64,000 bases of DNA from assembly GCF_030316825.1 (NCBI RefSeq), contig NZ_JASZYU010000006.1, forward strand, positions 1 through 64,000, in the 5' to 3' direction. Numbering within the stretch: position 1 is the stretch's first letter; the number at the start of each line of letters is the position of its first letter. Below the pieces are notes generated by a model. It saw nothing but the letters and a program-made list of their open reading frames with translations. It ran no database searches and was not told the DNA's origin. Shown here piece after piece: positions 35,701-45,800 of the stretch. This DNA is from Variovorax fucosicus (GTDB lineage Bacteria > Pseudomonadota > Gammaproteobacteria > Burkholderiales > Burkholderiaceae_C). The position numbers and the translations under genes were made by a program.

Positions 35701-36738
35701 CGTCAGCGTCTGCTGCTCCATGAAGGTCTTGTCGATCGGCACATGGGGCTGCGCCGGTGCGGCAGCCGCCGCGGCGGCCGCGGCCACGCCGGTGCGCTTG
35801 ACGGCGGCGGCCTGCACCGGGCGCTTGCTCGACCAGCGCTCCTCGGTCGTCAGGCCCAATGCGCGGCGCAACTCGAACTGCGCGCGCTCCTGCTGCAACG
35901 CCCACTGCTCGTCGCCCCATTCGGCCAGCAAACGCCAGCGCATGCGGTCGAGCAGTTCGTGCAGGCTGCCCTTGCTGCGCGCCGCGTCGAGCGGGTCGCG
36001 CGCCGGGTCGCTCCACCAGCCGGAGACGACGTAGGCCGCGCAGTCTTCGTCGACTCCGCCGGGCGCCAGCGTGGCGATGTCGTCCAGCGGATCGTGAAAG
36101 GAAAAGCGGTTCTGCACCGCGTCGTACACCGCCGCCCAGCTCACTGCGCCGCCCACGGTGCCGGTGAGCTGTTCCTTCTCGAGCGCCACGCCGAGCGGCA
36201 CGGCGCTCGGGTGGCTGCCTTCCGTCCAGCTGCCGAGCGGCACCGCGATCGCGCGGTCGGCTTCGAGCACCCAGCCGGTCAGCACCGCGTCGGTGCCGCC
36301 GCGCGGCAGCACGATGCGCAGCACCACCCAGCGATCCGGCAGCACCGGCAGCGCGAGCCGGTTGGCGCTGCCGTCGGCACGCCGGTCGAAGCTGCCGCGC
36401 AGAAGCGCATCGGGCATGGCCCAGTGCAGGTGCACGCCGGGCGCGCGCGGCGTGCCTTCGGTGAACGGGTCGGGCATGCCGTCTTCGGGGTTGCTCACGC
36501 CCACGCCGTTGGCGCCGGCCAGCAGCATCGGCAGCCGCACCATCTTTTCGGTGGTGCCCGGCTCGACGTAGAGCGCCTGCACGTCCATCGGCACCAGCAG
36601 GCGGTGCTCGCGCAGCAGGTACTTGTCCCAGGTGGAGATTTCGCGCACGTCGAGCTGCGCGCGGTCGGCGGCCAGAAAGCGCTTGCCGCGCGTGAGTTCG
36701 CGCACGGTGCCGGCATCGAGCTTGACGCGATCGATCAT
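32722..36738 (-). CDS. Unknown 1338-aa protein of the giant operon
   Basis: I do not recognise a named family. The N-terminal part (1-300) has PGVHLHWAMPDALLRG at about 101-116, LPVLPDRWVVLRIVLPRG after it, and an insert of nine alanines near residue 320, followed by a long mixed region. The middle has many Trp-rich segments (WAQPWVPMWLEWELKVEGLD) and an Ala-rich helical stretch. The C-terminus ends with VFGKNQNFLWRDTPATWRTD. There is no signal peptide or membrane segment. ATG 36738 overlaps the 342-aa gene's stop by 4 nt. Composition is like its neighbours, so it belongs to the same resident unit. Confidence 0.75.
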   Translation of the reverse strand: MIDRVKLDAGTVRELTRGKRFLAADRAQLDVREISTWDKYLLREHRLLVPMDVQALYVEPGTTEKMVRLPMLLAGANGVGVSNPEDGMPDPFTEGTPRAPGVHLHWAMPDALLRGSFDRRADGSANRLALPVLPDRWVVLRIVLPRGGTDAVLTGWVLEADRAIAVPLGSWTEGSHPSAVPLGVALEKEQLTGTVGGAVSWAAVYDAVQNRFSFHDPLDDIATLAPGGVDEDCAAYVVSGWWSDPARDPLDAARSKGSLHELLDRMRWRLLAEWGDEQWALQQERAQFELRRALGLTTEERWSSKRPVQAAAVKRTGVAAAAAAAAAPAQPHVPIDKTFMEQQTLTAASTFASDAAKRFVAPAWQLRSSLLHGAIYGVPVAGKAPVDRRPDAAQLRVALGQHDDDLLAALAAVPQATPEQRRTSERLLAAFTAQKVNRLASADGLVELEEHEHAAAFSSVPAGSAGNDRYLQRVQTGGAGGLKVGKHRDAAVASAGSKRSFDGAPQATQGASGTTLFASKGKPTLVKATAAMVNDVARSRVGEVLAPTEARVVNRPAARFTFADEPMVAIRGAARSLRHGNDGRGSADGKLTCRWPTHVIQEISGVIARDRFIRSLGNGAVPGEVLMLAREALLHDPYHDDWIADAVTPSKAERGAIFSRLKAESVLRFGHDGTYDGATVAFHPTLAKTPQARRRQAAAAQKPIEPGMRQQQTMLADEVRKFSLYKGVDPDLVGVTTWAQPWVPMWLEWELKVEGLDPPTLAAWQLGAIDLESAGTVFDGDSATLRGRAQLTTGAAGTLHDAITDWLKREDALDEAGAGLVDQATEDAFSALDEAVRNLDVVTAALDGVRTQLLGFAVSDGLRRPGDGSTVGNPTPTAAPRSVLAGCIQLTRARLLDVFGRTLDVPVATVVTPTRNILPTRPNAMTVAPRLLRPSRWQFRLVDASTVVGTEGVEARIDQIDTTLQVNPVAGFVMPDHLDESLELFGIDGAPIGELLHEPVSGGVMWEIAAGREGPADSGPLYGLAPAQQALGRFAAGLVAADAAGRGGAPLEPDAGPESALSALLRAIDTTLWTVDTFAALGSEHVAGLVGRPVAVVRAQLRLELKPPDDVDLSDPQRAQEWADAERSAARHAFPVRIGELTRSDDGVLGFFVDDDYAHFRLVDKAIAGSATESGRSRGQLGLYASVTGMPPKTSITHPYIAGSDDADTLLLHIGQTVTLTIFMHPAGKASLTSGLLPRKALALARDWVGPGLAAIAPSLRTGPVLVETDLDTKGQVRLPKVSVFGKNQNFLWRDTPATWRTDAILAATQTALLPDTPAELREGWIRVAPDKPGGAAP

Positions 36739-37763
36739 GGGTTCACCCCGTTCACTTTCGCGGCCACGGTGCTCTTCCAGTCGACCAGCGAGACGGTCGC
36801 CTTGAACTGGTCGAGCCCGTAGAACTTCTTGCCTTCCAGATCCTTCGGGTCGCCGAACACTTGCCGGTAGGGAAAACGCAGCATCTGCAGCGCGTACTCG
36901 TTCGCCTCCAGTGCACCGTTGGCATTCGGCGCCCTGGCGGCAAGGCGCTTGCGCAACTCGGCCAGGTTGATCACGCCCGGTGCATTGCGGCGGAACGGCA
37001 CGTCGACCGAGTTGGCGGCGGTGATGTCGTCTGCCGGCGGGACCGGATTGCCGTTGGCGTTGTCGCGCATCTGCACCTTGGCGCTGCGCTGGGCGGGTGG
37101 CGCGTCGGTGTCGAAGCGCACGCCGAACTGGATGCCCTGGCGCGGCTCCTCGATGTGCACCACGGCCGGCACGCCGTCGAACAGCACCAGCAGCACCGCG
37201 GGCGCCAGGCGCTCCATGCGCAGCACCTTCATGCGGTCGGGGTCGGACTCGGCCACGGTGGTGAGCTCGTCGTCCTTGAGCAGGTCGCGCGAATAGGCGC
37301 GCACGTGCAGGTTGGGCCAGCCCGAGACCGCGCGCGAGCGCAGGATGAAGCCGGTGATGGTGCCGCCCGCATCCGCCAGCCGCTTCTCGCCGCGCGGCGT
37401 GCGAACCGTGCGTTCGGTCTCGTCGACGTCGTCGCGGATGTGCGGGTACACGGCCTCCAGCTGGGCGCGGTCGGCGCTGCTGATGGTGCCGACGCTCAAC
37501 GCGCCCTGTACCAGTGCGTCGGTCCATGCGCGGTCGATGTAGAAGAAGCGGATCGACTCGATCGGCAGCAGGTCGGCGTCGGGCACCAGGTAGCTGAAGG
37601 GCACGCCGTGCAGCAGGCGCAGCCGCGCCAGGAAGCGGCGCAGTTCGCCCGGCACCACGTGGTCGCCGTCGCCCGGGTCGTGGTCGGTGACGATGCCGGC
37701 GTAGTTCATCGAGGCGGCCTTGGCCGCGTCGAGCGCGATGGCGGCACTCATGAAGTTCTTCAT
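36735..37763 (-). CDS. Unknown 342-aa protein of the giant operon
   Basis: No family recognised. The most structured part is at 44-92: FLARLRLLHGVPFSYLVPD, then LLPIESIRFFYIDRAW and GALSVG, which reads like a conserved core. The second half is mixed alpha/beta with VVHIEEPRQGIQFGVRF. It has no signal peptide or TM helix. Both ends overlap neighbours by 4 nt (the 680-aa gene upstream and the 1338-aa gene downstream), so fixed stoichiometry with those proteins is likely. Confidence 0.78.
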   Translation of the reverse strand: MKNFMSAAIALDAAKAASMNYAGIVTDHDPGDGDHVVPGELRRFLARLRLLHGVPFSYLVPDADLLPIESIRFFYIDRAWTDALVQGALSVGTISSADRAQLEAVYPHIRDDVDETERTVRTPRGEKRLADAGGTITGFILRSRAVSGWPNLHVRAYSRDLLKDDELTTVAESDPDRMKVLRMERLAPAVLLVLFDGVPAVVHIEEPRQGIQFGVRFDTDAPPAQRSAKVQMRDNANGNPVPPADDITAANSVDVPFRRNAPGVINLAELRKRLAARAPNANGALEANEYALQMLRFPYRQVFGDPKDLEGKKFYGLDQFKATVSLVDWKSTVAAKVNGVNP

Positions 37764-39802
37764 GGCGCGTCCTCCTCTTCGCTGTCGGCCTGCGCCTCGG
37801 CGCCGGCGATCAATGCATCGAGCGCATCGGGCGGTGGCGCCGCCCGCGCGGCCGCCGCGGCGCGCGCGCCGGCCCGCACCGGCGGCGCGGCCACCCTCGG
37901 CGGCATCGCGACACCGAGCGCATGGTCGAGTTCGCCGCGCAGCGCGTTGCGCAGGCCGGCCACGGCCTTGGTGTCGAAGCGGATGCCGCTGTCTTCGCTG
38001 GCTACCGGTGCGCGCGTCTGCGCGATGGCCGCGAGCAGCCCGATCTGGTCACCGGTCTTGCGGATCACTTCCAGATCGATGCCGAGCCCGGCGGCGATCA
38101 GCACGTCGAGTTCGCCCTTCACCGCGATCTCGCGGCCAGGGTCGGCGATCGGCCGGCGCGGGCCGATGATCTTGTCGGGGTTCTTCACCATCTCGCCGAT
38201 CGCCTCGAGCGCGACGAAGCGGCCGAGGTCGATGCGCACGCCCGACAGCTCCGGCATCGCGTAGGGCAGTGCCTGCATCAGCAGCTCGCGCACGCGCCCG
38301 GCGCCGAACTGCTCGCTGCGAAAGCGCATCAGCGCCGACACCACGGAGAGTTGCGACAGGCCGAGCAGCCGGCCGATCTCGAAGGCGGCAGCGAGCGCGA
38401 GATCCTCGCGGCCATCGGGCACGATGCGGCGCAGCTGATCGGCCGAATGCGCAAGCGGCGGCAGGCCGCTTGCGGCCGGCGCGTCGCGCGTGGTGGGGAA
38501 GGGCACGCAGGGCCCGCGGTACCAGGCGCGCACCGGGTCGCCGCGCCGCGTGCGGTGGCCGAGGCCAATGTGCCCGGTCTGCACCACTTCCGGCCCGGGC
38601 CCGGCGGCGGGTGCGGCATTGGCCGGCGCGGGTTCGGGCACCGTGCCGAGCAGGCCGACGTCCAGATCCTGCATCAGGGTTTCGAAGGTGGCGCCTTCGT
38701 TGGTGGTGAACGACCAGTGCGCGAGCACCGGGAAGCGCAGCACCTTTTCGATCGCGAAGGTCTCGATCGGAAAGCGGAAACCGCGTCCCATCGTGTCGCG
38801 CACCAGCTTCTTCGCATCGGGGTCGAGCGCAACGGCCTTCACTGCATCGCTCGCATTCGCCCATTGCTTGCCGACCGTGCCCTGCGTCATCGTCTGCGCG
38901 CCGTCGAGCGCGACGCCGACCTTGGGCGACGCATGTGCGGTCTGCTGCAGTGCGCGCGGCGCACGCGCCCGACCCGGCGCCGCGTCGCCCAGCACGCTGG
39001 CGCCCGGCAGCACCACGTTGCCGAGGCCGACGCCGCCCATCACGCGCGGATCGGGCCCGATGCCGGCGTCGATTTCGGCCAGCACCGACCAGTCCTGCGC
39101 CAGCGCGTATTCGAAATGGTTCACGAACGGCTCCGGCGGCGGCAGTGCGGCGAGCTGGCCTTCGAGGTTCACCAGACAGGCCATGTAGCGCACCGGCGCG
39201 TTCTTCGCGGCGTCGAACACCGGCAGCCGGTTGGCCAGCACCACGGCGAGCCAGCCGTCGTCGTCGCCGTTGGCCAGTTCGGTGTCGTTGACGTCGACCT
39301 CGCGCACATGCGTCAGCAGCGCCAGGTCTTCAAGGCACGGAAAGATCTTCTTCACCACTGTTTCGGTCACCGCGAGATAGAGGCCCTGCTCGACGTCCTT
39401 GTCCTGTGCGTCCAGCAGCGTGGTGCCGGCCGTGACGCATTGCGCCACCGCGGTTGCCGTGGACAGCTGCGCCTCGCCTTCGGCCACCACCACGAGCGCG
39501 AGCCAGGGCGTGGGCGAGGGCTGCACCTGCCCCGCGGGGTTGCGCTCCCAGGGCAGGGTGCGGCGCTTGAGCACGATCTGCGGCAGGCGGTCGCCGAACG
39601 CGCCTTCGGCATTGGCCGGCGGAAAGGTCGACAGGATCTGGTCGGTCGGCATCACGTAGCGCGGTGCGGCCACCGTCACGTGCGTGTGCTCCGGCGCCAC
39701 GGCGAAGGGCAGGCCGGTCTGCTCGCTGACCAGTTCATAGGCGCCTGCCGTCAGCGGCGGCATGACGTTCGAATGCAGCACGAAATGTCCGGTCTTGGGC
39801 AT
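37760..39802 (-). CDS. Unknown 680-aa protein of the giant operon
   Basis: No named family recognised. The first 110 residues look beta-rich and conserved: PLTAGAYELVSEQTGLPF, VTVAAPRYVMPTDQI, TLPWERNP (82-89) and PTPWLALVVVAEG (98-110). A central section is followed by a helical C-terminal half and an Ala/Pro/Arg-rich tail (RAGARAAAAARAAPPP). No signal peptide. ATG 39802 shares its base with the last codon of the giant gene (TGATG), so it is translated by re-initiation after that gene. Confidence 0.78.
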   Translation of the reverse strand: MPKTGHFVLHSNVMPPLTAGAYELVSEQTGLPFAVAPEHTHVTVAAPRYVMPTDQILSTFPPANAEGAFGDRLPQIVLKRRTLPWERNPAGQVQPSPTPWLALVVVAEGEAQLSTATAVAQCVTAGTTLLDAQDKDVEQGLYLAVTETVVKKIFPCLEDLALLTHVREVDVNDTELANGDDDGWLAVVLANRLPVFDAAKNAPVRYMACLVNLEGQLAALPPPEPFVNHFEYALAQDWSVLAEIDAGIGPDPRVMGGVGLGNVVLPGASVLGDAAPGRARAPRALQQTAHASPKVGVALDGAQTMTQGTVGKQWANASDAVKAVALDPDAKKLVRDTMGRGFRFPIETFAIEKVLRFPVLAHWSFTTNEGATFETLMQDLDVGLLGTVPEPAPANAAPAAGPGPEVVQTGHIGLGHRTRRGDPVRAWYRGPCVPFPTTRDAPAASGLPPLAHSADQLRRIVPDGREDLALAAAFEIGRLLGLSQLSVVSALMRFRSEQFGAGRVRELLMQALPYAMPELSGVRIDLGRFVALEAIGEMVKNPDKIIGPRRPIADPGREIAVKGELDVLIAAGLGIDLEVIRKTGDQIGLLAAIAQTRAPVASEDSGIRFDTKAVAGLRNALRGELDHALGVAMPPRVAAPPVRAGARAAAAARAAPPPDALDALIAGAEAQADSEEEDAP

Positions 39803-42800
39803 CAGCGGTGCCCTCCCTTCTTGCGCCTGCTTGGCGGGTTGGTGCCGACGGCGGCGAGTGGCCGGCCGCTGGCGAGTGCGCGTGCCTGGTGCCGCTCGGT
39901 GGACGAGCGCACCGGGCCGAGCCATGCGAGGCGGCTGGCCGGCGCGTCCTTGGCCGGCGCAGCGGCAAAGGGACGCAGCGCTGCGTCGAGCCCGCGCGCC
40001 GAGATCGCCGCAATGGCGCCGGTCGCGTCGAGCTGCGACGAGCCCATCACGCCGACCAGCGACCAGCCCGCTTCGCTGGCGATCGTGACCACCACCGGGC
40101 CGCTTCCGTCAGGCACGATGTCGTAGGCCAGCACGCTGCGGTTTTCCATGGCGAGCAGCACCGGTGCCAGCGCTTCGCCTGCTGCGTCCTGCCGGCGCTC
40201 GGCGCCGTCCAGGCCCATCAGCAACTGGCGCGCGCCGGCCGCATCGCCGAACGCTGCCGGGTCATCGAGCACGATGACCACGCTGCGGGGCGCCTGCGTG
40301 AAGGTGGTGCTGACGGTGCTCACGCCGCGCGCGAGTTCGGCACCGCCGACCCAGCCCGCATCGAGCCGTTCGCGGTGCAGCGCCAACGTGTCGCCGTTCG
40401 AGCGCACCACGCAGCCCGGCGCCACCGCGCTCGACCAGCCGGCGTAGGGCAGTTGCATGCCGGCATGCCAGCCGGCCAGCCCGGCGTCGATCGCGGCGCC
40501 CGCCTGTGTGCTCTGGCCGATGGCCACGATGCGCTCGGTGCCGGCGGGGATCTCGATGCTGCCTTGCTTGCCGGTGACGTCAGGACCGACCATGGCGTCG
40601 GCCAGCAGCTTGCCGCCGAGGCCCAGCAACACCACGCGCGCCGGTGCACCGCTCACGCCCAGGCTTGGACGTGCGCCGCCCAGCGCGGCATCTGCCTTTG
40701 CATTTGGCAGCTTCAGCACCACCGTCTGGCCCGGCAGCAGGCTGGCGCCGGGCTGGCCGGTGGCCGCACGCGCGCTGCGCGGGCCGGCTGCCAGTGCCGC
40801 CGTGAAGTCGCCGAGCAGCGCGGTGGATGCGCCGCTGCGCGCCACCACGGCAGGCGCCGCATGCCCGATCGCCGTGACCGGCACGCCGACTGCGCCGATC
40901 ACCGTCTTGACCTTGTCGGTGCGCACCGCCTGCGGCTCGGCGAGCACCAGCCGTGCCGCGATCGAACGGCTGCGTTCGGCTTCGACCGAGGCGAAGCTCG
41001 GCGGCGCCACGCGCCATGCCTTGGCCGAGCCCTTGACCGTGGTGCGCGCGGCCGACGCGACGCGCAGATCCACCGTCGCGCCCGACATGAAGCCGACCGC
41101 CACCGGCGCATCCACGAAGTGGTCGTAGACCTTGGCGGCGGGCGTGGCGCCGACGGCCGGTGCCACCGTTGCCGGATCGCTCTGCAGCCCTTCGGCCAGC
41201 GTGCCCAGCAGCGGCGGCGCCTGGCGCTCGCCGCGCAACGACGCCATCGCCGTGGGCGTGGCCGCAAGAAAGGTTCTGGCCTGCTGGAACGCGGCCGCCA
41301 CCGTGGCCGGCGCGGTGATCAGGCCGGCCACCGCCTGCGCCTGGCTCTTGAGCAGGTTCACGTCGACGCTGCGGCGCGAGAAGGGCAGCGGCTTGCGCTT
41401 GCCCGCGACCACCTGGTAGTACGGGATTTCCGGCCCGCCGCCCGACGGCGTGGCGCGCGAGACCAGGTCGAGCTCGTTGAGCGCCTCGATCATCTCGGCC
41501 TTCGGCACCTTGCGGTTGTCCGCGTCCTGCGGCGGACCCCAGATGCCGACCGGGAAGCTGCCGAACGGCCGCGCCGTGGCCACGAACGGGAACGGCTGCG
41601 TGGCACCCGCGCGCTTCCAGGTGAGCTGGATGACCGGCTGCAGGTTCTGCGCATCCATCGGCGCCACGCCGAGCGCGCGGCTGGCCGCATGCGGCGTGGT
41701 CGCGCCGGCCGCGGCCTGCACCCGCGTGACGCTGGTGGCCGGCACGGTGGTGGTGAAGGTCATGCCGAACTCGACCACCACCACGAACGGCCGGGCGGCC
41801 GAGCCGTCGGGTGTCGAATCCTCGCCCTTGGCCGGCAGTGCCCCGAACGAGGTCATGAGCGCATGGGCCAGCGCACCGCCGTCGCCGGCTTCGAGGTACT
41901 TGTCGATGAAGGCCGGGGCCGACAGCGGCTGCTTCTGGGCCTGGTCGGAGCCGCCGAACTCGACGGTGAGCTCGATCGGCCCGACTTCGAACGTGGCCTT
42001 GCCGTGGAAGTCGGGGCCGGTCACCTCGATCCGCGCGCCGATGCTGATCGAGATAGTGACCTCGCCGAAGATCCACGTGTCGATCGTCACGCCCGCGGCG
42101 ATGCGCGCATAGGCGTCGACGTCGTAGTGGAACGGGTCGAAGTAGACGATGCCGTTGGCGCCGAACTTCACCTCGGCCCAGGCCGGGCCGAAGCTGGCCG
42201 AGGCTTCGAAATCGCCGCCGGCCATCAACGCCTCGGAGGTGAGCGCGAAGTAGCTGCCCGACTTGATGACGATGTTGTCGCTGACGCTCCAGCGCATGCC
42301 GAGCCGCGGCACCTGCGGGTAGCCGTCACGGTGGAAGTCCGGGTGGTAGCCGCCGAGCGTCAGCACGAATTCGCCCTTGTGCTCGCCCTTGAACCAGATC
42401 ACGTAGGCAAAGCCGCCGGTGAGCTTGATGTCCGGGTACAGCAGCCACGAGTTGTCGGTGAGCTGGCCCTGCACCCACAACACGCCTTCGCTGCTCGAGA
42501 AGCGCACCATCAGCGCCAGCTCGATCGACACCAGCGCCACCTGCGGCCGCGGCAGCGCCATGCGCGCCAGGCCCAGCAGGTTGATGTCGAGCCCGTCGCC
42601 GATCTCCACCGCCACCACCGCGATGCCGTCGACCAGCGCGAAGCTGTTGAACGACAGGCCCGCGGCGAACCAGAAGGTGCCCTTCTCCATCGGGAAGTAG
42701 TCGCCCAGCTTGCGCAACTGCGTCATCGGATCCTGCGGCTGCGCGGCGATGTCGAGCGCCTGGATCAGCGGGTAGTCGCCAAAGCGCGAGAGGTCGGTCG

Positions 42801-45800
42801 GCACCACCAGCTTGCGGTTGATGCCGAAGCCGCCGCCAATGCCCGTGAGGAAGAACGCGGGCGGCCCGCCGATCGGCCCGTTGACCGCGCCGACCGCGAA
42901 GAAGGCGGTGAACTTCTGGCCCGCGACTGTGCCTTCGCCGTAACCGCCATAGATCGTGATGCCGTAGACGCCGAAGCGGCCCAGCAGCATGCCGAGGTAC
43001 TCGATGCCGACCGGCGTCTGCTGCTTGAGCAGGCCGCCTGCGATCGACACGCCGGCCATGTTGGCCGACACCGCCAGGCCCGCCAGGTCGACCGCCCAGT
43101 TGTTCGGGTTGAAGAAGTCGCCGTTGGTGGTGAGGTAGGTGATCTGCAGGTCGTCGACTGCGCAGGTCAGGCCGAACATCGACACCGAGCCGTCCATCAG
43201 CAGCGAGACGCGCTCGACGCGGCCGGCCGGCATGGTCGCGCCGAAGCCGATCTGCTCGAGGTAGAGCGGGCCGAAACCCTTCTGGATCGCGATCCACCAG
43301 GGCCCGTCGCCGTCGCCCGCACGCAGCGTCACATGCACCGGCTGGTTGTCGTGCTTCTGGATTGCGAGCGCAGGCGAGAAGGCCGGTTGCGGTGGCTTCG
43401 GGCCGGTGTCGCGCATGATGCCCTGCGCGATGCCGTTGTCACCCTTGGCGCCGCCGGCCGACACCGCCAGGTTGGAGAACTGCAACTGCACACCGCCGCT
43501 GCGCGCACCGCCGCCGTCGATCTTTGCGAACGCGTGCAGCGCAATCGATTCGAGCGTGATGCCGGCGTCGAGCAGCGGGCCCGAGTTCTTGCCGATGCGC
43601 AGGCCGACGCCATTGACCGTGAGGCTCGGCGTGAAGCGCAGCGGCAGCGTGTCGGGCAGGAAGCCGACGAACAGGCCGCCGTTGCCGGGCGGGTTGTTTT
43701 CGATCCACGCGTCATCGTTCTCCAGCCACAGCATCACGTTGCCGCTGACCAGCGGGAAGCGCTTCGCCAGGCCGGCCTGCAGGCCGATCGTGCCCCCGGA
43801 CTTGGTGAACGACACCGTGAAGCCGTCGACGGTGATCGCGATGCCGGCGCCGGCGATGTTGCCGAACAGCCTGTGGATGCGCGTCAGCAGGGTGGTCGGG
43901 TCGAACATGCCGTTGACCAGCTGCGTCGGATTCGCCTGGTCGCGCAGCACCACGCCGCGCATCATGTTGCGGACGTTGGTGGCGCCCACGGCGGTGTCGA
44001 GCAATTGCGTCACGGCCGGCTGCGCCATGGCCACGCCGGCCACCAGGTCGGCCACCACTTCGACGATGCGCAGCGCCACCTTGACCGGGTCGACGCTGTC
44101 GAGGCCGCTGACGACCGGGCCATCGCTCGCGACCAGCGCGAACTGGTGCGCGTCGAGCAGCCAGCGGATCGCGAAGCGATGCGTGTCGTCGACCGCCATG
44201 CCGATCGCCACGCGCGAGCCGCCCACCAGGCCGTTGCCGGCCGCGACGGTGACAAAGGGCCGCAATTCGACGCCGCCGGCATCGATCTGCGCCGGGCCTG
44301 CGGTGACGCTGAGTTCCTCGATGCCGGTCGCCGCCAGCGCGAGCGTGAAGCTGATGTGCTCGATGCCCGGCACCACGATGTCGTTGCCGCTCAACGCCAC
44401 TGCGCCGCTCGCAGGGCTCCACGCCAGCGCGAAGCCGCCGATGGCGACGGTCAGCGTGTTGGCGTTCGCGGTGGCTGCGACGTCCGCAGGCATGAAGCTG
44501 TCGAGCAGGGGCGCGATCGTCGTGAGGCCGGTCGAGGCGATCGACGGCAGCGCGAGGACGAGCTGGCCGGTCGGGTCGAGCGCCCAGTCGTGCAATGCCA
44601 CCGCGTCGAACTTCTTCGGCGCGCCGCTGCGCAACGCCAGTGCGTCGCCGACCGTGCCGACGAGCTGCCCGACCGTGCCATTGATGCCGGCGAGCTGATC
44701 GAGCAGGAAGGGCAGCGCCGCCTCGGCCGCCGCCGCCAGCGAGCCGAGGCCTGCGAAGGGCACCAGCGGAATGTCCGCGCCGGAGGCAGGCCGCACGAAG
44801 ACTTCGATGCCGCCCGTGCCCAGGCGTGCATGCACGGCTTGCCGGCCCGAAGCGGCGCCGGTGAGGCCCACATGCAGTTGCAGGCCCAGGGTTGGCGGGC
44901 CGGCGCTGCCGAGCGTGAGACTGGCGCCGAGCCCGGCTGCCAGCCGCGCAGCTACGCCGGCCGGTGGCGCCCAGGCGCCGGGATCGACATCGAGCGCGAG
45001 CCGCGCGCCGGCTGCAGCCGGCGCAACGCTGAACGTGATGCCGCTGCCCAGCACCAGCGGCGAGCCCGCCGCGCCGGCCACGCCCAGCAGCGGCCGCAAC
45101 GCATCGAACAGCGCCTGGATGCGCGCCGGGTTGGCGCCGAGCGAACCGGCACTGCGCAACCAGCCCGCGGGATCGGCCAACAGCCCGGCCAGGGGGCGGA
45201 TCGCGCGCTGCGCATCGCCCGCCGCGCCCGCCAGCAGGCCGAAGGCATCGAGCGCGGCGTCGATCACCGGACGCGCCGCTTCGTCGGCCTGGCGCATCAG
45301 TTCGAGCGCGGCGTGGCCGCCGAGACTGGGCGCGCTGCGCGCCACCGCGCGGGCGATCGCCTGCGCGTCGGGGTTCGGCCAGAGCGCCACGATGTCGGTC
45401 GCGCCACCGGACTGGTGCCACTGCAGCGACACCTGCAGCGGCTGCAGCGCGAGCACGAGGTTGAGTGCGCCGGCAGGCTGGGTCGGCGTGTCGGCGCCAA
45501 AGCGCAATTCACCACCCAGCCCGGCGGGCGACGCGGTGACGTCGGCATGCCAGCCGAAGCGGCCACTGGCGTTGCCACCGCCCTGCACACGCACCGAGCG
45601 CGCGACCAGATCGACGCTGCTGCCGAGCGGCCCGAGCAGCACCGCGACTGCTTCGGACAACTCGGCACCCGCCACAGCCATGCGCTGCCGCAACAGGCCG
45701 CCCGGGTCGTGCAGCAACTGGTCGAGTGCGTCGCCTGCGAGGCCACCCGTGGGGCTCGTGAGGCCAAGTGCGGACAGCAGCGAATCGAGCGCCAGCGATG

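Noticed and set aside
35745..35800. Run of nine alanines in the 1338-aa protein as a sequencing artefact
   Set aside because: The underlying codons vary (GCG/GCC/GCT-type mixture) and the frame continues normally on both sides.
29321..36822. Two long plus-strand ORFs (1316 and 1252 codons) opposite the giant operon
   Set aside because: Same shadow composition; the minus-strand frames have overlaps, ribosome sites and recognisable domains.
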